Positions 21,579-28,550 of a stretch of DNA of 29,067 nt are shown in pieces. Every line of letters starts with the position of its first letter. The stretch's first letter is position 1. The notes below the pieces were generated by a model. That model had not been told where the DNA came from. It searched no databases and saw nothing but the letters and a program-made list of their open reading frames with translations. The translations under genes were made by a program, and so were the position numbers. Source of the stretch: JAZDEL01 sp043820655 (GTDB lineage Archaea > Iainarchaeota > Iainarchaeia > Iainarchaeales > JAZDEL01); assembly GCA_043820655.1 (NCBI GenBank), contig JBDRDO010000058.1, positions 1-29,067 of the forward strand, read 5' to 3'.

Positions 21579-22244
21579 ATGGCTGATGAAAAGGGCAAAA
21601 CAGAGGGCAAAGGCCAGGGCAGGGAAATGCAGGAAGCCAAAAGCAAGGCTTGGAAGGGCAAGCAGGGAGAGAAGCCTTTTGAGAAAAAAACAGAGCTAAA
21701 GACCACTGCCGGGGGAAAAGGAAAGGGCGAGGACATAAGGTACATTGTCAGGATTGCGAACCGCGACCTTGACGGGGGAAAGACAATAAAGGGCGCGCTT
21801 ACCGGAATTAAGGGCATTAGCGTGAGGACTGCGGATATGCTTGCAAGGGCATTTGAAAAGGAGAGCGGAATAAGCGGAAATACCCTGCTCGGGAAGCTTC
21901 CTGAAGGCAAGGAAAAGGAAATTGAGCAGTTTCTTATGAATCCTGAAAAACACGGCATGCCGGAATGGGCACTTAACAGGCAGAAAGATTATGAGGAAGG
22001 GAAAGGAATACATTTGATTGAGAACGACCTTGATTTTTCAATTAGAAAGGATTTGCAGAGGCTTAGCGCAATAAAATCCTACAGGGGATTGAGGCACACA
22101 TGGGGCCTGACAGTGCGCGGGCAGAGGACAAGGAGCACGCACCGCGGAAAGGGCGGCGCTGTGGGGGTTGTGAAGAAGGATGTTAAGGCAGGCAAAGGCG
22201 GCGGAGCCAAGGATGCCGGCGGCGACAAGGGGAAGAAGGGGTGA
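21579..22244 (+). CDS. rps13: Ribosomal protein uS13 with terminal extensions
   Basis: 221 aa. uS13 sits in the small subunit head and contacts P-site tRNA and uL5. The core spans about residues 48-195: IRYIVRIANRDLDGGKTIKG, GIKGISVRTADMLARAFEKE and SYRGLRHTWGLTVRGQRTRS, with the conserved GLRH-x-x-GL-x-VRGQRT. About 45 Lys/Gly/Glu-rich residues precede it and 25 Gly/Lys-rich residues follow, so it is longer than the usual ~150-170 aa. Confidence 0.96.
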   Translation: MADEKGKTEGKGQGREMQEAKSKAWKGKQGEKPFEKKTELKTTAGGKGKGEDIRYIVRIANRDLDGGKTIKGALTGIKGISVRTADMLARAFEKESGISGNTLLGKLPEGKEKEIEQFLMNPEKHGMPEWALNRQKDYEEGKGIHLIENDLDFSIRKDLQRLSAIKSYRGLRHTWGLTVRGQRTRSTHRGKGGAVGVVKKDVKAGKGGGAKDAGGDKGKKG

Positions 22245-22249
22245 ATTGA

Positions 22250-22909
22250 ATGGCAGGTTCAAGAAGGCTTAAGAAGCAGTACGAGGTTCCGCGCAAGAAG
22301 TGGGATAAGGTTAGGATTGCCGAGGAGAAGGAGCTTAAGGCAACTTACGGCCTGAAAAACAAGCGCGAGCTGAGGAAACTTGAAACAACGCTCAGGAAGA
22401 AAAGGGAAAACGCGAGGAAGATGCTTGCATTAAGCACCGAGGAACGCGGCGGGCGCGATAAACAGCTTATGCAGAACCTTGACAGGACCGGCCTTCTTAA
22501 AAGCAACGCTACACTAGATGATGTGCTTTCTTTGACAGTGAAGGAGCTGCTTGAAAGGAGATTGCAGACAATCGTCTGGAGGAAGAACCTTGCAAACACC
22601 ACGATTCAGGCAAGGCAGTTTATAACCCACGGGCATATTGCGGTTAACGGAAAGAAAATGAACTGCCCCGGATATCTTGTTACGCGTGATGATGAGGGCA
22701 AGATTGCATACTTCGGCAAGCCGATGGTGCTGAAGGTTGAAAAGAAGGTTGAGAAAAAAGGCGCGCCTGTCGGGGGTGCGGATGCTGCCGCCCCTGCGGA
22801 AGCGCCTGCAGCAGAAGTTAAGGTTGATGGGCCCAAGATTGAGGAAAAGAAGGAAGAGCCCAAAGCCGAAGTTAAGGCCGAGGAAAAACCCAAAGAGGGG
22901 GGGAAGTAA
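22250..22909 (+). CDS. rps4: Ribosomal protein uS4
   Basis: 219 aa. uS4 nucleates assembly of the 16S rRNA 5' domain. The start RRLKKQYEVPRKKWDKVRI is archaeal; the S4 RNA-binding domain is at about residues 105-165 (LERRLQTIVWRKNLANTTIQ, ARQFITHGHIAVNGKKMNCP). From about residue 165 a tail rich in Glu, Lys, Ala and Pro (VEKKGAPVGGADAAAPAEAP and on) makes it longer than usual. The TAATG junction overlaps uS11. Confidence 0.97.
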   Translation: MAGSRRLKKQYEVPRKKWDKVRIAEEKELKATYGLKNKRELRKLETTLRKKRENARKMLALSTEERGGRDKQLMQNLDRTGLLKSNATLDDVLSLTVKELLERRLQTIVWRKNLANTTIQARQFITHGHIAVNGKKMNCPGYLVTRDDEGKIAYFGKPMVLKVEKKVEKKGAPVGGADAAAPAEAPAAEVKVDGPKIEEKKEEPKAEVKAEEKPKEGGK

Positions 22910-23292
22910 TGGCAAAAACAGGTGTGATACATATTTACGCTTCGCCGAACAACACAATCATTCTGCTTACGGATATGACAGGGGCGGAGACAATTGCAAA
23001 AAGTTCGGGCGGAATTATAGTGAAGGCACAGCACAAGGAAGGCAGCCCGTATGCGGCAATGAAAATAGTTGAGAGCATTGCGGACAAGGCAAAGGACAGG
23101 GGAATTATGGAGGTTTATGTAAAGGTCAGGGGAACCGGCGGAATAAGGAGCCGCTCACCCGGCGCGGGGGCGGAAGCCGCAATAATGTCGCTGAACAGGA
23201 ACGGCCTCAGGGTCAGGACAATTGAAAATGTTACGCCGCTGCCACATGACGGATGCAGGAGAAAGAAGAAGTACAGAAGCAAGAAGAACTGA
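22909..23292 (+). CDS. rps11: Ribosomal protein uS11
   Basis: 127 aa, normal length. uS11 is a platform protein near the E site and mRNA exit. GVIHIYASPNNTIILLTDMT, SIADKAKDRGIMEVYVKVRG and RSRSPGAGAEAAIMSLNRNG, then ENVTPLPHDGCRRKKKYRSK, are strongly conserved. It starts at the A of the uS4 stop and is followed nine bases later by the RNA polymerase gene. Confidence 0.98.
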   Translation: MAKTGVIHIYASPNNTIILLTDMTGAETIAKSSGGIIVKAQHKEGSPYAAMKIVESIADKAKDRGIMEVYVKVRGTGGIRSRSPGAGAEAAIMSLNRNGLRVRTIENVTPLPHDGCRRKKKYRSKKN

Positions 23293-23301
23293 GGTGAGAT
23301 T

Positions 23302-24051
23302 ATGGATGTGAAAAAAGTTTATGAGAAAAACAATGTTGTGAAATTGCTTGTAAAAGGAACAGATGCCGCGATGATGAATTCTGTGAGAAGGGCGATAATG
23401 AATTACGTGCCTGTGCTTGCCGCGGAGGATGTTTCAATATACGACAATTCATCGGTTATTTTTGACGAATTCCTTGCGCACAGGCTTGCAATGATTCCGC
23501 TGAAAAGTGACGGAAAGGGCTTCAAGGAGGGAGATAAGGTCAAACTTACGCTGGACAAGGACGGACCGTGCACCGTGTATTCAAAGGATTTGAAGAGCAC
23601 TGACCCTAAAGTAGAGGTTGCGGCAAAGCAGATTCCGATTGCGAAACTTGACAAGGGGCAGAAGATTAAGCTTGAGATTGATGCGGTATTTGAGGGCGGC
23701 AAGGGGCATGCAAAGTGGCAGCCTGCCTCTGTCGGCTACGGGGAACTTCCATTGATAACAATAGGGAAAGGGTGCGATTTGTGCAATGAATGTGTCGAGC
23801 ACTGCGCAAAGCACGCGCTTGAGGTTAAGGGAAAGAAAGTCACGCTTGAGAGGCCGCTGGACTGCGATTTGTGCGGGAAGTGCAGGGACATTTGCAAGAG
23901 CGGCGCGCTGAACCTTGAATATGAAAAGGGGAGCTTTTTGATGACTGTGGATAATTACGGCAATCATAAAGTTAAAGATATTTTAATGAAGGCTTTGGAC
24001 AGCCTTGCGGAAAAAACAAAGGTCTTCAGGAAGGAGGTTTCGAAGATTTAG
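23302..24051 (+). CDS. rpoD: RNA polymerase subunit Rpo3 (RpoD) with two ferredoxin-like Cys clusters
   Basis: 249 aa. Rpo3 pairs with Rpo11 and seeds polymerase assembly, like the bacterial alpha N-terminal domain. MMNSVRRAIMNYVPVLAAED and SVIFDEFLAHRLAMIPLKSD are the alpha-like motifs. Domain 3 holds two complete CxxCxxCxxxC motifs (C158, C161, C164, C168 and C188, C191, C194, C198), as in a two-cluster ferredoxin. Rpo3 of several archaea binds an Fe-S cluster; some lineages keep one, two or none. Here both look intact. Its place after uS11 is standard. Confidence 0.97.
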   Translation: MDVKKVYEKNNVVKLLVKGTDAAMMNSVRRAIMNYVPVLAAEDVSIYDNSSVIFDEFLAHRLAMIPLKSDGKGFKEGDKVKLTLDKDGPCTVYSKDLKSTDPKVEVAAKQIPIAKLDKGQKIKLEIDAVFEGGKGHAKWQPASVGYGELPLITIGKGCDLCNECVEHCAKHALEVKGKKVTLERPLDCDLCGKCRDICKSGALNLEYEKGSFLMTVDNYGNHKVKDILMKALDSLAEKTKVFRKEVSKI

Positions 24052-24057
24052 GTTTTT

Positions 24058-24186
24058 GCAGGGGTGCCGGAGCGGCTAAACGGGCGGGACTTAAGAAAAA
24101 AGGTGTGACTATGGAAATGTTTGCAGGAATTTTTTTGGAAATCCCGTGGCTTAGTGCCTTCGCAGGTTCGAATCCTGTCCCCTGCA
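24058..24186 (+). tRNA. tRNA-Leu(UAA) with an intron of about 45 nt
   Basis: Acceptor GCAGGGG (24058-24064) pairs with CCCCTGC (24179-24185), then discriminator A. The anticodon stem CGGGA (24085-24089) pairs with TCCCG (24142-24146), and the loop reads C-T-TAA-G-A with anticodon TAA at 24092-24094. A long variable arm (TGGC-TTAG-TGCC) and the T arm CAGG-TTCGAAT-CCTG follow. The insert 24096-24140, after position 37, is the usual archaeal intron site; its ends contain A6 and T7 that can pair. I could not draw a clean bulge-helix-bulge, so the exact boundaries are uncertain. CCA is not encoded. A tRNA-Leu before eL18 is also known from the halobacterial S9 operon. Confidence 0.88.
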
Positions 24187-24187
24187 C

Positions 24188-24212
24188 AACTTTTCTTTAT
24201 AAAAGAAAAGTT
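24188..24212 (+). terminator. Perfect 11-bp A/T hairpin after tRNA-Leu; also carries a TATA-like centre
   Basis: AACTTTTCTTT (24188-24198), loop ATA, AAAGAAAAGTT (24202-24212). It begins two bases after the tRNA. It may end or help process the tRNA transcript, while its centre TTTATAAAA could act as TATA box for eL18, predicting a start near 24225. A second hairpin GCGCGC-TTC-GCGCGC (24226-24240) follows. Confidence 0.45.
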
Positions 24213-24257
24213 GACAAAAGAAACAGCGCGCTTCGCGCGCAATTACGGTGATGTAGA

Positions 24258-24632
24258 ATGAAAAGAACAGGTCCAACAAAGGAAAGTACAAGAGCGCTCA
24301 TTGTCGAGCTTGAGAAGAGAGGCAAAGCCAACAAGGAGGATGTCTGGGGCGAGATTGCAAGGAGATTGGGGACAAGCACAAGGGCAAGAATCAGGGTTAA
24401 TTTATGGAAGATTTCAGCGCTTGCGGAGAAGAAGAACTTCAAGGGCAAAATAATTGTTGTGCCAGGGAAAGTGCTTGGCACAGGGGACATTAATGGCGCG
24501 GTGAATATTTCAGCATTTGAGTTTTCGGAAAGCGCGAAGAAGAAGATTGAGGCTGCTAAAGGAAAGGCGCTGACACTGCGCGCATTGCTTGATGCTAAAC
24601 CAAAGAAATCAGAACTTATGATTGCAAGGTGA
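24258..24632 (+). CDS. rpl18e: Ribosomal protein eL18
   Basis: 124 aa. eL18 is an archaeal-eukaryotic protein related to uL15 in the large subunit. KRTGPTKESTRALIVELEKR, WGEIARRLGTSTRARIRVNL and IIVVPGKVLGTGDINGAVNI are typical, with normal length. It opens the eL18-uL13-uS9-Rpo10 group, after the tRNA. GGTGATGTAGA precedes the ATG. Confidence 0.97.
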   Translation: MKRTGPTKESTRALIVELEKRGKANKEDVWGEIARRLGTSTRARIRVNLWKISALAEKKNFKGKIIVVPGKVLGTGDINGAVNISAFEFSESAKKKIEAAKGKALTLRALLDAKPKKSELMIAR

Positions 24633-24636
24633 GAAT

Positions 24637-25173
24637 ATGGCAGGGAAACATAAGTCTGAGAAAAATGAAAAAAGGAAGCGCATGCTGAGGCCGAAGGCAG
24701 AAAAGTATAAGGTTAGGGACAGGGCAGCTGCAGGGAAAAAGGCGGATAAAAGGGCTGCAATTATGATTGATGGGGCAAATCTTGTGTTAGGCAGGCTTGC
24801 AAGCGAGGTTGCAAAAAAGCTGCTCAACGGGGAGAAGGTCACGATATTCAATGCGGAAAAGATTGTTGTTATTGGCAGAAGGGAGAACATAATCCGCAAG
24901 TTCAACACAAGGCTGACGCTTGCACAGAAAGGAAACCCCGAGAATGGCCCCAAATTCAGCAGGATGCCGGACAGGATGGTCAGGCACGCAGTAAGGGGAA
25001 TGCTGCCATTCAAGAGGAAGCGTGGAAGGGAGGCATTTGCCAACCTCAGTGTTGTGCTTGGCACGCCGGAGGGAGCAACAGCAGGTGCGGGCATTGTAAA
25101 GGGCGCGGAGAACAGTTCCGACAGGTATATGAAAATCGAGGATATTAGCAAGGTATTGGGGGCAAAGTGGTAG
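24637..25173 (+). CDS. rpl13: Ribosomal protein uL13 with N-terminal extension
   Basis: 178 aa from ATG 24637, just after GGTGAG; an in-frame TTG at 24622 is unlikely. uL13 is an early 23S rRNA binder. The family domain begins near residue 43 with IMIDGANLVLGRLASEVAKK and continues with VTIFNAEKIVVIGRRENII, RMPDRMVRHAVRGMLPFKRK and GREAFANLSVV. The first ~42 residues are a Lys/Arg/Glu-rich addition, since archaeal uL13 normally starts at the domain. Confidence 0.96.
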   Translation: MAGKHKSEKNEKRKRMLRPKAEKYKVRDRAAAGKKADKRAAIMIDGANLVLGRLASEVAKKLLNGEKVTIFNAEKIVVIGRRENIIRKFNTRLTLAQKGNPENGPKFSRMPDRMVRHAVRGMLPFKRKRGREAFANLSVVLGTPEGATAGAGIVKGAENSSDRYMKIEDISKVLGAKW

Positions 25174-25208
25174 GCAGAAAAGCCTGCGGGAATGAAAGGG
25201 TGAGGATT

Positions 25209-25637
25209 ATGGCTGAGAAACACAAGAAGAAAAGCAGGACACGCGGGATTGACACCAAGGCAAAAAAGAAGCGTGCCTCTGCACGCGCGGTAATAAAGCG
25301 CGGCACAGGAATAGTTAAGATTAACAGGCGCGATTTGGCGCTTACAGAGCCAAGGTATCTTAGGGACTTTATAAGGGAGCCGCTGGACATGTCAGGGGAA
25401 CTGGCGGGAGAGGTTGACATCAGCGTCAATGCAAAAGGCGGCGGCTTTATGGCGCAGGCTGCTGCTGCGCGCGGTGCGATTGCAAAAGGCCTGCTTGAGT
25501 TCAGGAGCAACGACAAGTTGAAGCAGGCAATGATTAAGTATGACAGGCAGCTTATAGTAGATGATTCAAGAAGGGTCGAGCCCAAGAAGCCGCTCGGACC
25601 TAAGGCAAGGAAGAAGAAACAGACGAGTAAGAGGTAA
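25209..25637 (+). CDS. rps9: Ribosomal protein uS9
   Basis: 142 aa from ATG 25209, with GGGTGAGG upstream. The C-terminal tail of uS9 reaches the P-site tRNA. RASARAVIKRGTGIVKINRR, DISVNAKGGGFMAQAAAARG and DSRRVEPKKPLGPKARKKKQ support the call. Unlike most uS9 proteins, which end at K-R after the ARKK-x-Q stretch, this one ends QTSKR, close to the norm. Confidence 0.97.
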   Translation: MAEKHKKKSRTRGIDTKAKKKRASARAVIKRGTGIVKINRRDLALTEPRYLRDFIREPLDMSGELAGEVDISVNAKGGGFMAQAAAARGAIAKGLLEFRSNDKLKQAMIKYDRQLIVDDSRRVEPKKPLGPKARKKKQTSKR

Positions 25638-25669
25638 ATTAAGGAAATTAAAATATGAGGTGATTGTAA

Positions 25670-25864
25670 ATGATTGTTCCGGTAAGGTGTTTTTCGTGCG
25701 GAAGGGTGGTTGCCCAGGAATATGAGGAGTATCTGAAGAGGATCCAGAAGAAGGAGAATCCCGAGAAGGCACTTGATGATTTGGGAATAGACAAGTATTG
25801 CTGCAGGCGGACAATATTTTCGCATGTTGATTTAGTGGACGACATCACAAAATACAAGGCGTGA
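25670..25864 (+). CDS. rpoN: RNA polymerase subunit Rpo10 (RpoN)
   Basis: 64 aa. Rpo10 is a small zinc protein bound to Rpo3 in the polymerase. MIVPVRCFSCGRVVAQEYEE and DDLGIDKYCCRRTIFSHVDL give the atypical zinc site C7, C10, C44, C45 and are near invariant. The gene is preceded by GAGGTGATTG. Rpo6 and enolase, usually between Rpo10 and uS2 in related archaea, are absent; uS2 starts seven bases after the stop. Confidence 0.97.
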   Translation: MIVPVRCFSCGRVVAQEYEEYLKRIQKKENPEKALDDLGIDKYCCRRTIFSHVDLVDDITKYKA

Positions 25865-25871
25865 TTTTAAG

Positions 25872-26789
25872 ATGACTGAAGAGAAGAAAGTGAAAACATC
25901 TGTAAAGGGGCAGGTTCCTGCAAAGGCGGATGAAGTGCCGTCAGTGAAAAAGGAGAAGGAAGGGGTGCAGACAGTGGAAAAGAAAGAGGCAAAGCAGGAC
26001 GATGATTATGTAAAGCCTGCCGGCGGCGTGGACACGCTTATTGATGTGGATACATACCTTAAAACAGGCGCGCACATAGGCACCAAATTTAAGTCGGGAG
26101 ATATGCGCAAATACATTTATAAGGTCAGGCGCGACGGGCTTAATGTGCTTGATGTTCAGGTGCTTGACAGCAGGATAAGGACTGCCGCGCAGTTTATTGC
26201 CCAGTTTGAGCCGGATAAGATTATTGCCGTTTCAAAGAAGCTTTATGGCAGGGAGCCTGTAAGGCAGTTTGCCGAGGCAATAGGGGCAAAGGCAATTACA
26301 GGGAGGTTTGTGCCAGGGCTGTTTACAAACCCCGCGGGGAAGAAATTCATTGAGCCGGGGGTTGTTATTGTTACGGAGCCCGAGCCGGATGTGCAGGCGA
26401 TTTCCGAGGCAACAAGGATTAAGATTCCTGTTGTTGCACTTGCAAGCACGAACAACACGCTGAGGAACATTGATATCGCAATTCCGATAAACAACAAGGG
26501 CAGGAAGAGCCTTGCGCTTGTTTACTGGCTGCTTGCGCGCGAGTACCTTAAAATAAGGGGCACAATCAAGGCAGATGCGGAATTCAAGAAAACTGTTGAT
26601 GATTTTGAATATAAGATGAAGGAAGGCGAGCGTGAGGAGGAAATGGCTGCGCGTGCGCAGGCAAGGCGCGGAAAGGGAGACAGGGATGACAGGCGCGGCG
26701 GGTTTGGAAGGGACAGTGACAGGGGCGGTTTTGGCAGGGATAGGGGCGGAGGCGGCGGATATGGCGGCCGCGGAAGGGAAAGGTATTAG
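25872..26789 (+). CDS. rps2: Ribosomal protein uS2 with RGG-rich C-terminal tail
   Basis: 305 aa. uS2 lies between the small subunit head and body near the mRNA exit. The uS2 domain is at about residues 52-240: YLKTGAHIGTKFKSGDMRKY, GRFVPGLFTNPAGKKFIEPG and VALASTNNTLRNIDIAIPIN, then GRKSLALVYWLLAREYL. A Lys/Glu/Val-rich extension (1-50) precedes it. The last ~41 residues are an RGG-type sequence with RRGGFGRDSDRGGFGRDRGG and GGGYGGRGRERY, like eukaryotic RGG boxes that bind RNA. That tail is unusual for uS2. Confidence 0.96.
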   Translation: MTEEKKVKTSVKGQVPAKADEVPSVKKEKEGVQTVEKKEAKQDDDYVKPAGGVDTLIDVDTYLKTGAHIGTKFKSGDMRKYIYKVRRDGLNVLDVQVLDSRIRTAAQFIAQFEPDKIIAVSKKLYGREPVRQFAEAIGAKAITGRFVPGLFTNPAGKKFIEPGVVIVTEPEPDVQAISEATRIKIPVVALASTNNTLRNIDIAIPINNKGRKSLALVYWLLAREYLKIRGTIKADAEFKKTVDDFEYKMKEGEREEEMAARAQARRGKGDRDDRRGGFGRDSDRGGFGRDRGGGGGYGGRGRERY

Positions 26790-26850
26790 TTTTCGCGATT
26801 TTGGCTCGGTTGTCCTGAATTAACTTCCCTTTTTCGCATTTATGGCAGGT

Positions 26851-26865
26851 AGGCATATATATAAC
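26851..26865 (+). promoter_or_regulatory. TATA box for the HEXXH lipoprotein gene
   Basis: AGGCATATATATAACC has a TATA element centred near 26859, 25 bases before ATG 26884. The transcript probably begins at the start codon (leaderless). A T-rich stretch at 26826-26835 just upstream may end the uS2 transcript. Confidence 0.6.
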
Positions 26866-26883
26866 CTCGCCCTTATTTTTTGC

Positions 26884-28524
26884 ATGAAATTAAATCTATC
26901 CACCCCAATCCTTTTTCTCGCAACCCTGATTTTTGCCGCAATTCTGCTTGCGGGCTGCGCAGATACGGACGGACAGGCAATAAGGCCGCTCGGAATATCA
27001 CAAGGGCCAGGGGATACAACCGGCATTGCGACAGAAATGCCTGAAAAGCTGGCGGGGGTTGTAACTGGGTCTGAAAGGACTAGTGTAGAAAAACCCATAG
27101 CGGTGAACTGCAGCGAACCCGACGGGGGGTACGCCCCGTTCGATGCAAGCGATTGCATAACGGAATACGATGATGGACACAGCATAGAAGAAATAGACCA
27201 TTGCGGGAACATAGAGAGCTTATTCGAGAAAGTATGCCCGAAGTATGAAACATCAGACGCTTCCCTGAAATGCACAAGCGTCAACAAATACTGCGGCGGC
27301 ATTTGCGCAGAATACGGCAAAGGGAATTTCGGGATGTGCCTTTTTAATGAAAATGGGCATGGATATTGCGAATGCTATCCTGATTCAAACTGCAGCGATA
27401 CCGATATGGGCTGGAACTGGGAGGTAAAGGGGACGGCGAAGGGGATTTATTATGGACCAGGTGAGGGGACAGGCGAGTATGGGGAGAAAACAGACTACTG
27501 CAAGGATGAAGGCACACTGCAAGAATATTTCTGCAATGAAGGCGGGTTCCTGTCCGAGGAAGAATTCACCTGCCCCGATGTATCGGGGTGTTCCGACGGC
27601 GCCTGCGGCAAGCCTCCAGGAGGGCAATCAAACAAAAGGCCGGTAATGAAGGCAATTATCCCCTTGGACAATAAACAATATGTTGTGGGGAATGAGTGCA
27701 GGAGCGGCAAATGCTGCACCTTTGCAGGGGAGCAGTTTGAGGCAGATGACGTCTACAAAAGCCTGCCAATTGGTGACCCCACAATTGGCAGCTTTGATAA
27801 GAATGTGCTTATAGACATGAGCTACGACGATGAAATGGCGGATAAGGCAAGGAAGGATATAGAAGATGCTGCTGGAATTATAAGACGCGATGCTAATGGG
27901 GCGCTGAATATTGAGGTTAGATTCATGAATTTTTTCGGGACATCAGGAATGGGTGGCGGCGGCAAAGATTGCACCCTAATGCCCGGGAAAGAAATGAAGG
28001 AGCCACTAAAGAAGTATGTCGGAATAAACGATGACTTCATAATATACTCGAAACCGCGATTTGATAAGATAAGCGGGGGGCAAGTGAATATGGGGTCTGC
28101 AGGGATGATGTTCTGGGCAGGAGATGTAAGTAGTGCGCCGTATGCGACAACTAATGAACCTAATTCGGAATTATATTTGCACGAGTGGCTGCACGAGCTT
28201 GACTTTGCGCTTGAGAGAGTTTCATACTCTCCTGACATTTATTCTAAAGGCTACCCGCCGTGCGGGGAGTACCAACCCGATAAAACATTGTGGTTCCCGA
28301 ACCCCGATCATTGCACTAATTATTATGGCAGAGTTATGGGCGACCCGGATTACGAACAATGCGGAATGAACAGTTGCCCGAACAAACCAGATTACTACAC
28401 GCATATGCTGCGCGAACACTACCCGAAAAGCGTTCTTTTGATAGGCAATTACTGCAGGAACGGCACAATGGACTTTGACGAGCAGGGCATAGACTGCGGG
28501 GGCGAGTTCTGCAACCCCTGCTGA
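26884..28524 (+). CDS. Cys-rich surface lipoprotein with HEXXH motif (putative metallopeptidase)
   Basis: 546 aa from ATG 26884; the in-frame ATG 26842 lies upstream of the TATA box. A lipobox LLAGC puts the lipidated Cys at residue 25. Residues about 70-230 are Cys-rich. They end in a module with DTDMGWNWEVKGTAKGIYYG, DYCKDEGTLQEYFC and GCSDGAC, the same design as the small lipoprotein at 4905. Residues about 250-520 hold a domain with HEWLHELDF (H433, E434, H437), a zinc-peptidase-type HEXXH. The end has CRNGTMDFDEQGIDCGGEFC, a short Cys motif common at the ends of surface proteins. Peptidase activity is inferred from the motif; I do not recognise the family or the third zinc ligand. Confidence 0.8.
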   Translation: MKLNLSTPILFLATLIFAAILLAGCADTDGQAIRPLGISQGPGDTTGIATEMPEKLAGVVTGSERTSVEKPIAVNCSEPDGGYAPFDASDCITEYDDGHSIEEIDHCGNIESLFEKVCPKYETSDASLKCTSVNKYCGGICAEYGKGNFGMCLFNENGHGYCECYPDSNCSDTDMGWNWEVKGTAKGIYYGPGEGTGEYGEKTDYCKDEGTLQEYFCNEGGFLSEEEFTCPDVSGCSDGACGKPPGGQSNKRPVMKAIIPLDNKQYVVGNECRSGKCCTFAGEQFEADDVYKSLPIGDPTIGSFDKNVLIDMSYDDEMADKARKDIEDAAGIIRRDANGALNIEVRFMNFFGTSGMGGGGKDCTLMPGKEMKEPLKKYVGINDDFIIYSKPRFDKISGGQVNMGSAGMMFWAGDVSSAPYATTNEPNSELYLHEWLHELDFALERVSYSPDIYSKGYPPCGEYQPDKTLWFPNPDHCTNYYGRVMGDPDYEQCGMNSCPNKPDYYTHMLREHYPKSVLLIGNYCRNGTMDFDEQGIDCGGEFCNPC

Positions 28525-28550
28525 ACTGCCCGCGGCAAAGGTGAGAAAAA

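Noticed and set aside
24226..24240. GCGCGC-TTC-GCGCGC hairpin as another copy of the palindromic repeat
   Set aside because: It lacks the linkers and the other two hairpins of the family, so similarity is limited to GC-rich words.
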